A DNA stretch of 64,000 nucleotides from Pandoraea iniqua (lineage in GTDB: Bacteria > Pseudomonadota > Gammaproteobacteria > Burkholderiales > Burkholderiaceae): assembly GCF_902459685.1 (NCBI RefSeq), contig NZ_CABPSF010000002.1:248001-312000 (forward strand). The letters run 5' to 3'. The notes beneath the pieces were generated by a model. It ran no database searches, had not been told where the DNA came from, and saw only the letters and a list, made by a program, of their open reading frames with translations. The position numbers and the translations under genes are program-made. Positions 16,833 to 25,894 of this stretch are shown here, piece after piece (within the stretch, counting starts at the first letter, position 1; every line of letters starts with the position of its first letter).

Positions 16833-18614
16833 ATGAGTTATCAGGCCCCGATCAAGGACATGCAGTTCGTGATGAACGAGCTGGCGGACCTGTCGAGCAT
16901 TGCCGCGTTGCCGGGCTATGAGGATGCCTCGCCCGAACTCGCGCAGGCCGTGCTCGAAGAAGCCGCACGTTTTAATCAGGAAGTGCTTGCCCCGCTGAAC
17001 GTGATCGGCGATCAGCAGCCGAGCACGTGGAAAGATGGTGTCGTCACGACGACGCCGGGTTTCAAGGAAGCCTTCAAACAATTCTCCGAAGCCGGTTGGC
17101 AAGGCGTGCTGCACCCGCAGGAATTCGGCGGTCAAGGCCTGCCGAAACTGGTGGCCACGCCCTGCACCGAAATGCTCAATGCGGCGAACCTGTCGTTCGC
17201 CCTGTGCCCGTTGCTGACCGACGGCGCTGTCGAAGCGCTGCTCACGGCCGGCAGCGACGCACAACGCGCGCTCTATGTGCCCAAGCTGCTCTCCGGCGAA
17301 TGGACCGGCACGATGAACCTGACCGAGCCGCAGGCGGGCTCGGATCTCGCATTGGTGCGTACGCGTGCCGACCGCGCAGGCGACGGCACGTACAAGATTT
17401 TCGGCACGAAGATCTTCATCACGTTCGGCGAACACGACATGGCCGAGAACATCGTGCACCTCGTGCTCGCCCGCACGCCCGATGCGCCGCCGGGCGTGAA
17501 GGGCATCTCGCTGTTCATCGTGCCGAAGTTCAACGTCGATGCCGAGGGCAAGCTCGGCGCGCGTAACGACGTGCACTGCGTGTCGATCGAACACAAGCTC
17601 GGCATCAAGGCGAGCCCGACCGCCGTGCTGCAATTCGGCGACAACGGCGGCGCAACGGGTTACCTGATCGGCGAAGAGAATCGCGGCCTCGAGTACATGT
17701 TCATCATGATGAACGCCGCGCGTTTCGCCGTGGGTATGCAAGGGGTCGCGGTCGCAGAGCGCGCCTATCAGCATGCCGTGGCGTATGCGCGTGATCGTTT
17801 GCAGAGCCGTCCGGTCGACGGGTCGTCGCGCGACGCGGTCGCGATCATTCATCACCCGGATGTGAAGCGCATGCTCATGACGATGCGCGCGCTCACCGAA
17901 GGGGCGCGTGCGCTGGCGTATGTCGCGGCCGCACAGGCCGATATCGGCCACAACGCCGCCGATGCGGGTGAGCGTAAGCGCGCACAGGCCGTCTACGAGT
18001 TTCTGGTGCCGATCGTGAAGGGCTGGAGCACGGAGATGTCGCTCGACGTCACGAGCCTCGGCGTGCAGGTGCATGGCGGCATGGGCTTCATCGAAGAAAC
18101 GGGTGCTGCACAGTACTACCGCGACGCGCGGATTCTGCCGATTTACGAAGGCACCACGGCCATTCAGGCCAACGACCTGATCGGCCGCAAGACGCTGCGT
18201 GACGGGGGCGCCGTGGCGCGCACACTGTTCGAGCAGGTGGCGGCGACCGAAAACGAATTGCGTGCCGCAGGCGGCGTGGCGACGAGCGTGGCCGAGCGTC
18301 TGGCCAAGGGCCGCGAAGCGTTGTCGATTGTGGTCGATTACGTCATCGCGAACACGCAAGACAACGCGAATGCCGTGTTTGCCGGCAGCGTGCCGTACCT
18401 GAAGCTGGCGGGGATCGTGCTGGGTGGCTGGCAGATGGGCCGCGCGTTGCTGGCAGCGCAGGCGCGTCGTGAGGAAGATCCGGCGTTCTACGATGCCAAG
18501 ATCGGCACCGCACGTTTCTTTGCCGACCACATCCTGACGCAAGCACCGGGTCTCGCACAGTCGATCACCGAGGGCGCGGATTCGGCGCTGTCGCTGAGCG
18601 AAGCGCAGTTCTGA
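16833..18614 (+). CDS. Acyl-CoA dehydrogenase (large, C-terminally extended type)
   Basis: This FAD enzyme oxidises acyl-CoA to trans-2-enoyl-CoA and passes electrons to ETF, whose genes lie just upstream. The 593-residue protein has the N-terminal helical domain, the central MNLTEPQAGSDL and TFGEHD motifs, and the C-terminal domain with VHGGMGFIEETGAAQYYRD. The catalytic base is Glu439 in PIYEGTTAIQ. The extra ~120 C-terminal residues are typical of the long 3-methylmercaptopropionyl-CoA dehydrogenase/AcdA-like group. Chain-length preference cannot be told. GGAGG lies before ATG 16833. An intrinsic terminator closes the gene. Confidence 0.93.
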   Translation: MSYQAPIKDMQFVMNELADLSSIAALPGYEDASPELAQAVLEEAARFNQEVLAPLNVIGDQQPSTWKDGVVTTTPGFKEAFKQFSEAGWQGVLHPQEFGGQGLPKLVATPCTEMLNAANLSFALCPLLTDGAVEALLTAGSDAQRALYVPKLLSGEWTGTMNLTEPQAGSDLALVRTRADRAGDGTYKIFGTKIFITFGEHDMAENIVHLVLARTPDAPPGVKGISLFIVPKFNVDAEGKLGARNDVHCVSIEHKLGIKASPTAVLQFGDNGGATGYLIGEENRGLEYMFIMMNAARFAVGMQGVAVAERAYQHAVAYARDRLQSRPVDGSSRDAVAIIHHPDVKRMLMTMRALTEGARALAYVAAAQADIGHNAADAGERKRAQAVYEFLVPIVKGWSTEMSLDVTSLGVQVHGGMGFIEETGAAQYYRDARILPIYEGTTAIQANDLIGRKTLRDGGAVARTLFEQVAATENELRAAGGVATSVAERLAKGREALSIVVDYVIANTQDNANAVFAGSVPYLKLAGIVLGGWQMGRALLAAQARREEDPAFYDAKIGTARFFADHILTQAPGLAQSITEGADSALSLSEAQF

Positions 18615-18648
18615 CGCGTAACGCTGGCGCTAGTAGCGAGCGATAAAA

Positions 18649-18678
18649 AAGGCGGCCTGCGGGCCGCCTTTCTTTTTG
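18649..18678 (+). terminator. Terminator after acyl-CoA dehydrogenase gene
   Basis: The stem AAGGCGGCC/GGCCGCCTT is followed by TCTTTTT, 35 bases past the stop. Confidence 0.92.
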
Positions 18679-18721
18679 CCGTCATCGCACGACACAGTCA
18701 TCGCACGACAATCATCGAGCG

Positions 18722-18754
18722 AAAAAAAACGGCACTGCGCGAACGCAGTGCCGT
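18722..18754 (-). terminator. Terminator of 6S RNA
   Basis: The perfect 11-bp stem ACGGCACTGCG/CGCAGTGCCGT has an eight-base A-run on the + strand, giving poly-U on the reverse transcript. Confidence 0.9.
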
Positions 18755-18895
18755 GTATTGGGTCCCCGCCACAGCCGCTAAGCCGGCATCCTGAACCGGG
18801 AGGTTCAAGGTGGTCGCGGTTAGTAGCGCTTTGGGTTCATCAGACAGAGTGACGCTCACGCCAGCACTACAAACTTCCGCAACCTGCAAAAAGCA
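18725..18895 (-). ncRNA. ssrS: 6S RNA
   Basis: The reverse strand downstream of zapA carries the 6S hallmark near the 3' half: CACCTTGAACC, four bases, then GGTTCAGGATGCCGGCTT and AGCGGCTGTGGCGGGG, aligning by eye with the same part of E. coli 6S. GTAGTGCTG in the 5' part pairs with CGGCACTGC near the 3' end to close the molecule. A strong terminator hairpin and poly-U (reverse strand) end it at 18722-18754. 6S RNA mimics an open promoter and holds sigma-70 RNA polymerase in stationary phase. The zapA-ssrS order is conserved in many proteobacteria. Exact ends are uncertain by 10-20 bases. Confidence 0.87.
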
Positions 18896-18984
18896 TTGGT
18901 TCAAGGAATCTATGACTTTCGCAAACCAGGCAGGGAAAACTAACCTTTTGAATCGCGCGACAGCCTGTGAATTTCTACGTTGAC

Positions 18985-19296
18985 TCAGCTTTGATACTGG
19001 TCGATCACAGCGCTCAATCGATCGTTCATGCGTTGCATTCTACTCTGAATTTCTTCAGCGGGGAAAGATTGTCCAGCAGCAATACTTTTTTCCAGTGCAA
19101 GCAATTCGGATGCCAGGCTCAACGCTGCCATGACGGCAATCCGGTCGGTGCCGCGCACGCTGCTTTGTGCACGAACCTTGCTCATTTCGGCATCGACGCG
19201 CGACACGGCGGAGAGCAGATCGGCCTCGTGTTCCGGCGGGCACGCGAGACGGTACGACTGTTCCAGAATATGAACTTCGAGCTGCTTGATCGTCAT
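18985..19296 (-). CDS. zapA: Cell division protein ZapA
   Basis: ZapA bundles FtsZ filaments at the division site. The 103-residue protein starts MTIKQLEVHILEQSYRLACP, the family's beta-hairpin opening. A short conserved helix (AVSRVDAEMSKVRAQSSVRG, then DRIAVMAALSLASELL) and a C-terminal coiled coil follow. Its ATG overlaps the stop of the upstream zapB-like gene as ATGA, so translation is coupled. 6S RNA lies downstream. Confidence 0.95.
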   Translation of the reverse strand: MTIKQLEVHILEQSYRLACPPEHEADLLSAVSRVDAEMSKVRAQSSVRGTDRIAVMAALSLASELLALEKSIAAGQSFPAEEIQSRMQRMNDRLSAVIDQYQS

Positions 19297-19604
19297 GCGT
19301 GTTCTCCACCGGGGGTACCGAGCAGATCCATCTGACCCTCAGCAGGGTTTTGCGACGGAAGCTTTTCCAGAATGGCATTCAGGCGAACCTGTGCCTCGTC
19401 GATCTTGGCGGCGAGCTGATCGCGCTGCAAACGCAGGGCGTCGCGCTCGGCGCGTAATTGTTCAATCGCGGCGCGGGTATCGTCGCATTCGGCGCGTGTG
19501 CGCTCAAGCTCACTTAGCAGTGCCTGATTGTGTTGATGAAAACGTTGGCTTATCACAACCAACTGTTCGATTTTGTCAGTGAGATTGTCGAGATCGGTGA
19601 GCAT
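19293..19604 (-). CDS. zapB: ZapB-like coiled-coil division protein
   Basis: The 103-residue protein is almost all heptad-rich coiled coil (about 3-85), with runs of Glu/Arg/Leu such as QLRAERDALRLQRDQLAAKI and a short polar end. Small coiled-coil proteins of this TIGR02449/ZapB type are encoded directly upstream of zapA in betaproteobacteria and are thought to link ZapA to the divisome. Here the four-base overlap with zapA supports a joint role. Sequence similarity between coiled coils is weak proof, so the symbol is by context. A reverse-strand TAGAAT at 19637-19632 is a possible -10. Confidence 0.8.
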   Translation of the reverse strand: MLTDLDNLTDKIEQLVVISQRFHQHNQALLSELERTRAECDDTRAAIEQLRAERDALRLQRDQLAAKIDEAQVRLNAILEKLPSQNPAEGQMDLLGTPGGEHA

Positions 19605-19699
19605 CGGGCTGCGTCCTCTTAATTGCCCTACATTCTAACGGAATCGGCGGCCAATGCCCGATGAACGAGCATTGACGCTCGTCCGATTGACCCCTACAC

Positions 19700-19932
19700 T
19701 TGCGGCGCTTCGGTGCTCGCGCACGCCCCCCGGCATGCGCAGTTAAACGGGAAACAGGGAGCCGCGCCCCCACACGGGCTGGCCAACCTGTGCTGCCCCC
19801 GCAACGGTAAGTCATCATTTCGGCCATAAAGGTTTCCGAAAACACGCTTCGCCTCAATCGCCACTGCAAGTGTTTCGCTTGTGGGAAGGCCGGTCAGGCG
19901 TGACGATGACCAGCCCGGATACCGGCCGAGCG
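19700..19932 (+). promoter_or_regulatory. Cobalamin riboswitch
   Basis: The adenosylcobalamin aptamer core is visible in order: AAACGGGAAACAGGGAG (19744-19760), the B12 box with GCTGCCCCCGCAACGGTAA (19792-19810), GCCACTGCAAG (19860-19870), GGGAAGGCC (19882-19890), then GATGACCAGCCCGGATACC (19904-19922). Cobalamin binding normally shuts off the downstream gene, here btuB and the genes after it. The leader continues about 180 bases to the btuB ATG, with a small hairpin GACCCG/CGGGTC at 20054-20073 that may be part of the expression platform. Confidence 0.95.
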
Positions 19933-20110
19933 AGTGGGGAAAAACTATGCCGCCCGGCGCTGCCGCTGGCGGCTCGCCGTCGTTTTCATGTGTCGATGCG
20001 ATTCCATCCGACTTGCATCCGTGACCTGTCGCCGGCGCTCCCCGTGCGCTGACGACCCGCGGGGGAACGGGTCAAGGCAAAAAAGAAAACTACGGAAGTC
20101 ACACCAGATC

Positions 20111-22099
20111 ATGCGCTCCCACGTTCGCGCTATGGCGCCGCACGCGCCTGCCTTTGTTCCTGCCCCGCGCACCGTCGCCCTTGTTTGCGCCTCGCTCGCC
20201 GCCTCGCTGAGCTTTGCCGTGCACGCCCAGTCGGCCACGCCAGCCACTGGGGCGGCTTCGGCTGAAGCCACCGCAGCACCGGCCGCGCCCGTCACCATCG
20301 CAGCCAATGCGGCCAGCGACAACACCACGGCCGCACAGCTCAAGACGACGGTCGTCACGGCGTCGCGCACCGAGCAGAAGCTGGCCGACACGCTCGCCGC
20401 CACTTCGGTGATCACGCGCGAAGACATCGAACAAAGTCAGGCGCAGGACCTGCCGACGCTGCTGCGCGGTCAGGCCGGCGTAGAAATCGTGCAGAACGGC
20501 GGCTTCGGCACGTCGGCCAGCATTTTCATGCGCGGCGCGGCATCGAACGCCTCGCTCGTGCTCATCGACGGCGTGCCGGTCAACTCGGCCACCACGGGCA
20601 CGACCAACATTGCACAGATTCCGGTGTCGCAAATTGACCACATCGAAATCGTGCGCGGCAATGTTTCGGCGCTCTACGGGTCGCAGGCTGTGGGCGGCGT
20701 GATTCAGATCTTTACCCGTAAAGGCGACGGCGGCCCGCCGCGTGCCTACGCGGAAATAGGTTACGGCACGAACAACACCACGCAAGCCAACGCCGGCATT
20801 GCGGGCTCGTTCAACGACGGCAAGACCAACTTCTCGCTGGATGTGTCGCGCTTCCACACGAATGGCATCTCGGCCATCGACCCGCGCTTCTATCCGAAGA
20901 ATGTGAACCCGAACCGAAACGGCGACGACAACACGAGCGTGAGCGCGTCGATCTCGCAAAAGCTCGGCGACACGTGGGAAGTGGGCGCGCGCCTGTTCCA
21001 GAGCGACGGCAGCAGCAGCTACGACAACGCCTACGGCAAGCCCACCGACCTGAACGACACCGACGCGCGCGTGCGTCAGATCACGGGCTACGCGAAGGGT
21101 AACGTCACCGACAAGTGGAGCACGCGCTTCTCGGTCACGCAGGGCGACGATTACAGCTACAACTACCTGAACGGCAAGGGCAACGGCAACTTCCACACGT
21201 CGAGCAATCAGATCGACTGGGGTAACGAATACGCCTTCATGCCCGACCAGAAGCTCATCGCCGGCTACACCCGTCTGGAGCAGACCGTCGAGAGCAGCAC
21301 CAACTACGGCCGTAACAACCGTCACGTCGATTCGGGCTACCTCGGCTACGAAGGCACCTTCGGCAAGCATCAGGTGCAGGCCAACGTGCGTCGCGACGTG
21401 TACTCCGACTTTGGCGGCGCCAACAGCTACTGGGTCGGCTACGGCTACAACCTGACGCAGCAATGGAAGCTGATGGCCAACGCGTCGGACGGCTTCCGCG
21501 CACCGACCTTCAACGACCTGTTCTACCCGGGCTACGGCAACCCGAACCTGCAACCCGAGCGTTCGATCTCGAAGGAACTCGGCGTGCAGTTCAACGGCGG
21601 CGAACGTCTGGGTCTGGTCAAGCTGACCGGCTTTCAGACCAAGTACACGAACCTGATTCAGGGCCTGACGGTGTTCCCGTACACGGCCTCGAACGTGGCC
21701 AAGGCGCGTGTCGAAGGGCTTGAGCTGACGTACACCGGCCGTCCGCTTTTCGGCGTCGATGTGCGGGCCTCGTTCACGCGTCAGAACCCGACCGATCTGG
21801 ATGCCGACAAGCAACTCGCTCGCCGTGCCAAGCAGTTCGGCTCGGTCGGCCTGTCCAAGCGTTTCGACAAGTTCACCGTCGGCGGCGATGTGTTCTACAG
21901 TGGCGAGCGCTACGACAGCGGTGGCCAGCATCTCGGCGCGTACACGCTCGTGAACCTGCAAGCGCGTTACGATATCGACAAATCCTGGTACGTCTCGGCG
22001 CATCTGGATAACGTCTTCAACAAAAACTACCAGACGGTTTATGCCTACAACACGATCGGGCGCGCGATTTACGTCACGCTCGGCTGGAAGCAGTTCTGA
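20111..22099 (+). CDS. btuB: TonB-dependent vitamin B12 outer-membrane receptor
   Basis: BtuB imports corrinoids across the outer membrane using TonB energy. The 662-residue product has a signal peptide ending near SFAVHAQ and a TonB-box-like KTTVVTASR at about 78-86. The plug domain follows with LPTLLRGQAGVEI, SIFMRGAASNASLVLIDGVP and VSALYGSQAVGGVIQIFTR. A beta-barrel then ends in the aromatic YVTLGWKQF. The riboswitch fixes the substrate as cobalamin rather than iron. ATG 20111 is chosen over ATG 20132 only by reach of the leader; both keep the signal peptide. Confidence 0.95.
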   Translation: MRSHVRAMAPHAPAFVPAPRTVALVCASLAASLSFAVHAQSATPATGAASAEATAAPAAPVTIAANAASDNTTAAQLKTTVVTASRTEQKLADTLAATSVITREDIEQSQAQDLPTLLRGQAGVEIVQNGGFGTSASIFMRGAASNASLVLIDGVPVNSATTGTTNIAQIPVSQIDHIEIVRGNVSALYGSQAVGGVIQIFTRKGDGGPPRAYAEIGYGTNNTTQANAGIAGSFNDGKTNFSLDVSRFHTNGISAIDPRFYPKNVNPNRNGDDNTSVSASISQKLGDTWEVGARLFQSDGSSSYDNAYGKPTDLNDTDARVRQITGYAKGNVTDKWSTRFSVTQGDDYSYNYLNGKGNGNFHTSSNQIDWGNEYAFMPDQKLIAGYTRLEQTVESSTNYGRNNRHVDSGYLGYEGTFGKHQVQANVRRDVYSDFGGANSYWVGYGYNLTQQWKLMANASDGFRAPTFNDLFYPGYGNPNLQPERSISKELGVQFNGGERLGLVKLTGFQTKYTNLIQGLTVFPYTASNVAKARVEGLELTYTGRPLFGVDVRASFTRQNPTDLDADKQLARRAKQFGSVGLSKRFDKFTVGGDVFYSGERYDSGGQHLGAYTLVNLQARYDIDKSWYVSAHLDNVFNKNYQTVYAYNTIGRAIYVTLGWKQF

Positions 22100-22126
22100 C
22101 GCACCGGCATCGCGGGGCGTAGCGGC

Positions 22127-23122
22127 ATGACGCTGCGCCGCGCACTCGCCATCTGGACGGCACTCGCCAGCCTCGCGCTGGCGGTGCTCGTCGCGTCGCT
22201 CATGCTGGGCAGTGTGCCGGTCTCGCTACGTGAGATCGGTGGTCTGATCCTCGGCCACGACGTCGGGCTGGCCGGCGACGTGGTCTGGCGCCTGCGCCTG
22301 CCGCGTGCGCTGGCTGCCTTTGCCTGCGGCGGCTTGCTCGCCGTGTCGGGCACGCTCATGCAGACGCTGCTGCGTAATCCGCTGGCCGATCCCTACGTGC
22401 TTGGCATTTCCGGCGGTGCAGCGGTTGCCGCACTGGCTTCGCTCGCGCTGATGCTGCCGTTCTTCTGGGTGCAGACAAGCGCGTTCTTCGGTGCACTGGC
22501 GGCCATTGCGCTCGTGATGGCGCTCTCGCATCGCAGCTTTTTCCGTCCCGGTGAACAAGACAGCAGCGCTCGCCTGCTGCTCACCGGGGTGATGATGGCC
22601 GCCGGTTTCGGCGCGCTCGCCATGCTGATTCTCACGTTGGCCCCCGACGCCAGCCTGCGCGGCATGCTGTTCTGGCTCACTGGCGATCTCAATGGTGTCG
22701 ACCGTGCCACGTTGCCGCTGCTGGCACTGGGCGCAACGCTGCTCATCGTCTGCCCCGTAGCCCATCGGCTGAACGTGCTGCTGCGCGGCGAAGCCGTGGC
22801 GCAGGCCGTCGGCGTGGCGGTCGGGCCGCTGCGCGCACGCATCTATCTGGCGGCGTCGCTGGCCACCGCGGTGGCGGTGACCACCGCCGGCAGCATCGGT
22901 TTTGTCGGCCTCGTCGTGCCGCATATTCTGCGACTGCGTTTCGGTAACGATCAGCGCATGCTGCTGCCCGCGGCGGCATTGGCCGGTGGCGTGCTGTTGA
23001 TGGTCGCCGATCTGGTCGCACGCACCGTCATCGCGCCGACGCAACTGCCGGTCGGCGTAATAACCGCGATCATCGGTGTGCCGCTGTTCCTCTGGTTGCT
23101 CTCGCGACGGGTGATTCGATGA
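22127..23122 (+). CDS. btuC: Cobalamin ABC transporter permease (FecCD family)
   Basis: The 331-residue, highly hydrophobic protein has the ten-helix pattern of FecCD/BtuC permeases. The family core SGTLMQTLLRNPLADPYVLG is near residue 70, and a later SIGFVGLVVPHILRLRFGND marks the loop that touches the ATPase. It would pass corrinoid through the inner membrane. It starts 27 bases after btuB and overlaps the ATPase gene by four bases (ATGA). Placement in a riboswitch operon supports B12 over siderophore transport. Confidence 0.92.
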   Translation: MTLRRALAIWTALASLALAVLVASLMLGSVPVSLREIGGLILGHDVGLAGDVVWRLRLPRALAAFACGGLLAVSGTLMQTLLRNPLADPYVLGISGGAAVAALASLALMLPFFWVQTSAFFGALAAIALVMALSHRSFFRPGEQDSSARLLLTGVMMAAGFGALAMLILTLAPDASLRGMLFWLTGDLNGVDRATLPLLALGATLLIVCPVAHRLNVLLRGEAVAQAVGVAVGPLRARIYLAASLATAVAVTTAGSIGFVGLVVPHILRLRFGNDQRMLLPAAALAGGVLLMVADLVARTVIAPTQLPVGVITAIIGVPLFLWLLSRRVIR

Positions 23123-23967
23123 CCGCCCCGAATCCGGTAAAGGCACAGACCCCGCTGCTTCACACGCACGCGCTGACATTACGCGCAGGTGAGCGAGTGC
23201 TCGTGGACTGGCTCGATTTTGCCGTTTCCCCGGGGGAATGCTGGTGCCTTGCTGGGCCGAACGGCGCGGGTAAGACCACGTTGCTCAGCACGCTCGCGGG
23301 CTTGCGCAGCATCGACGAAACCCCGCATCGCGACGACGCCATTGCCGCCTCCGGCCGTGTCGATATTGCGGGCAAACCACTCGCGCAGTGGCGCGTCGGC
23401 GCACTCGCGAAGGTGCGCGCGCTCATGCCGCAGCAGACGCGCGATGCGTTTGGCGCGACGGCGCTCGAAGTCGTACTCGCGGGCCGGCATCCGTATCTGG
23501 CGCAGGGCCGTTGGGGCGCGTGGGAATCGGACGACGACATCGCCGCCGCACTCGACGCACTGGCGCAGGTCGGGCTCGAATCGTTTGCGCAGCGCGACGT
23601 CACCACGCTCTCGGGCGGTGAGCGTCAGCGCGTGTCGCTGGCGGCGGTTCTCGCGCAGGCGACGCCGTTGCTATTGCTCGACGAACCGATCTCGCATCTC
23701 GATCTGCACCACCAGATGGATGCCCTCGAACGTCTCGCCGAACACGCGGCACGTGACGATGCCGCCGTGGTCTTTTCCTGCCACGATCTGAATCTCGCCC
23801 GCCGCTTCGCCACCCATGCGTTGTTGCTCGACGGGCGGGGGGCATGGCGCGCCGGACCGGTGCGCGACGTACTCACGGCCGAATATTGCAGCGACGCATT
23901 CGGTTACCCGCTGCGCCTCATTCGCGACGGCGAGGACGAGGCACTCGTGCCCGCCCGCCGTGGCTAA
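23119..23967 (+). CDS. btuD: Cobalamin ABC transporter ATP-binding protein
   Basis: The 282-residue ABC ATPase has Walker A GPNGAGKTT (Lys52), signature LSGGERQR starting at Leu164, Walker B with Asp188-Glu189 (LLLLDEP) and a switch His in FSCHDLN. It belongs to the FepC/BtuD group and drives the permease encoded four bases upstream in overlap. No cobalamin-specific residue is visible; the assignment rests on context. cobO follows after 87 bases. Confidence 0.92.
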   Translation: MTAPNPVKAQTPLLHTHALTLRAGERVLVDWLDFAVSPGECWCLAGPNGAGKTTLLSTLAGLRSIDETPHRDDAIAASGRVDIAGKPLAQWRVGALAKVRALMPQQTRDAFGATALEVVLAGRHPYLAQGRWGAWESDDDIAAALDALAQVGLESFAQRDVTTLSGGERQRVSLAAVLAQATPLLLLDEPISHLDLHHQMDALERLAEHAARDDAAVVFSCHDLNLARRFATHALLLDGRGAWRAGPVRDVLTAEYCSDAFGYPLRLIRDGEDEALVPARRG

Positions 23968-24054
23968 GGCGCTGGCTTTTCTCACGATTTCCGTGCGTGG
24001 CATCGCGCCACGCGCCCGTGGTCACAGTTTTTCCCGTTTTTACAGGTGCTGTTC

Positions 24055-24714
24055 ATGACGACCGAAACGCCGCAACCCGATCCCAACGCCACCTCCGACG
24101 GCAGCAACGCCGACGAAGCCCGCAACGAGCGCCATCGTGCCCGCATGGTGCGCAAGAAGGCGCTGATCGACGGCAAGATTGCGCAGGCGCAACACGATTG
24201 CGGCGTGCTCGTCATCACCACCGGCAACGGCAAGGGCAAGTCCAGCTCGGGCTTCGGCATGGTCGTACGTGCCATGGGCCACGGCATGAAAACGGGCGTG
24301 GTGCAGTTCATCAAGGGCGCGATCCCGACGGGCGAAGAGAAATTTCTGCGCCGTTTTCCGGAGGAGTGCGAGTTTCACGTGATGGGCGAGGGCTACACGT
24401 GGGACACGCAAGACCGCATGCGCGACATCGCCAAGGCCGAAGCGGCATGGGAGCAGGCGCGCCGCATGCTGGCTGACGCTTCGTTCGGCCTGCTGTTGTT
24501 CGATGAGCTCAACATCGCGCTCAAGCTCGGCTATCTCGATGTGAACACCGTGATTGCCGATCTGGAGTCGCGTCCCGAGATGCAGCACGTCGTGATCACC
24601 GGCCGGGGCGCGCCGCAGGCACTCGTCGATGCCGCCGACACGGTGACCGACATGACGCCGGTCAAGCACGCTTTCGCGCAGGGCATTCGCGCGCAGCCCG
24701 GCGTGGAAATGTAA
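24055..24714 (+). CDS. cobO: Corrinoid adenosyltransferase (cob(I)yrinic acid a,c-diamide adenosyltransferase)
   Basis: This CobA/CobO/BtuR-type enzyme transfers adenosyl from ATP to the cobalt of cob(I)alamin or its precursors. The 219-residue protein has the P-loop GNGKGKSS at 57-64, then VVQFIKGAIPTGE and LLLFDELNIALKLGYLD, all conserved in the family. The N-terminal ~35 residues are polar and rich in charged residues. ATG 24055 is preferred to an upstream ATG at 24046 by family reach. It lies between transport and lower-ligand genes, as expected for a salvage operon. Confidence 0.93.
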   Translation: MTTETPQPDPNATSDGSNADEARNERHRARMVRKKALIDGKIAQAQHDCGVLVITTGNGKGKSSSGFGMVVRAMGHGMKTGVVQFIKGAIPTGEEKFLRRFPEECEFHVMGEGYTWDTQDRMRDIAKAEAAWEQARRMLADASFGLLLFDELNIALKLGYLDVNTVIADLESRPEMQHVVITGRGAPQALVDAADTVTDMTPVKHAFAQGIRAQPGVEM

Positions 24715-24801
24715 GCGGCGTCGCTCGCCCAGACCCAACCGGCGCAACTGATCCACCCGGCACGCCGCCGTTTTTCGTTTTCGTTTCAGGAAGTCTCACG
24801 C

Positions 24802-25890
24802 ATGTCCGCAATGACCGCATACAGCCCGCTGCTGGCCGAATTGTTCGAAGTTGCCGCGCCGTCCGCCGCCATGGACGCCGCGTTGCAACACGCCATCGAC
24901 ATCAAGACGAAGCCGCCCGGCAGCCTTGGCGCACTCGAGCGCATCGCGCTGCAAATCGGCCGCATTCAGCAGAGCGTGACGCCTGATCTCGCCCGCCCGG
25001 CCATGCTGGTGTTCGCGGGCGATCACGGCATCGTGGCGTCGGGCGTGAGCCCGTATCCGCAGGCGGTCACGGCGCAGATGGTGCTCAACTTTCTGCGCGG
25101 TGGTGCCGCGATCAACGTGTTCTGCCGCGCCAATCAGATCGAGATGGAAGTGATCAACGCAGGCGTGGCGGCCGAATTCCCGGCGCATGCCTCGCTGGTG
25201 GATATCCCCGTCGCGCGCGGCACGCAGAACTTTCTCGAACGCGCGGCCATGTCGCGCGAGCAGCTTGAGGCGGCGCTCGCTGCCGGCGCCGCCCGCGTGG
25301 TCGCCCATGCGCAGCGCGGCACGCGCATGATCGGCTTCGGCGAGATGGGCATCGGCAACACGTCGGCAGCGGCGTGTGTGATGCAGCGTCTGACGGGCTT
25401 GCCGCTCGCCGCCTGCGTGGGGCGTGGCACGGGCGTGGACGACGCAGGACTGGCGCGCAAGACCGCAGTGCTCGCGCAGGCACTCGACGCCCATCCGGTG
25501 AACGGTGAAGTCGATCCGCTCGACGTGCTGGCAACGTTCGGCGGGTTCGAAATCGCGATGATGACCGGCGCGTATCTGGCGGCAGCCAAGCTGGGCCTCG
25601 TCGTTGTGGTCGACGGTTTCATCAGCACGTCGGCGTTGCTCGTTGCGGCGCGTCTCGCCCCGGCCGTCCTCGACTACTGCATCTTCGCGCACGCGTCGGA
25701 CGAGGCCGGTCATCGCGCCATGCTCGACGCATTGGGTGCGCGGCCGCTGCTGCATCTGGGGCTGCGACTGGGCGAAGGCACCGGCGCGGCGCTGGCCATG
25801 CCGCTGATTCAGGCCGCCGCGGCGTTCTTGCGCGAGATGGCCACATTCGAGGGCGCAGGCGTGAGCGATCGCGACACACCGGCAGCATGA
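24802..25890 (+). CDS. cobT: Nicotinate-nucleotide--dimethylbenzimidazole phosphoribosyltransferase
   Basis: CobT makes alpha-ribazole 5'-phosphate from nicotinate mononucleotide and the lower-ligand base. The 362-residue protein shows the family motifs KPPGSLGALERIA, FAGDHGIVASGVSPYPQ, TQNFLERAAM, GEMGIGNTSAAA and VVDGFISTSALL. The catalytic Glu of the family is expected in the C-terminal region with EGTGAALAMPLI. It ends four bases before cobS. Length is normal. Confidence 0.96.
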   Translation: MSAMTAYSPLLAELFEVAAPSAAMDAALQHAIDIKTKPPGSLGALERIALQIGRIQQSVTPDLARPAMLVFAGDHGIVASGVSPYPQAVTAQMVLNFLRGGAAINVFCRANQIEMEVINAGVAAEFPAHASLVDIPVARGTQNFLERAAMSREQLEAALAAGAARVVAHAQRGTRMIGFGEMGIGNTSAAACVMQRLTGLPLAACVGRGTGVDDAGLARKTAVLAQALDAHPVNGEVDPLDVLATFGGFEIAMMTGAYLAAAKLGLVVVVDGFISTSALLVAARLAPAVLDYCIFAHASDEAGHRAMLDALGARPLLHLGLRLGEGTGAALAMPLIQAAAAFLREMATFEGAGVSDRDTPAA

Positions 25891-25894
25891 CGAC

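Noticed and set aside
14803-18542. Reverse-strand open frames opposite etfB, etfA and the acyl-CoA dehydrogenase gene
   Set aside because: These His/Arg-rich frames are GC-bias shadows of conserved forward genes and lack signal, motif or start-site support.
20099-22003. 634-codon reverse-strand open frame opposite btuB
   Set aside because: BtuB is unmistakable on the forward strand; the antisense product is a Val/Arg/Ala-biased shadow.
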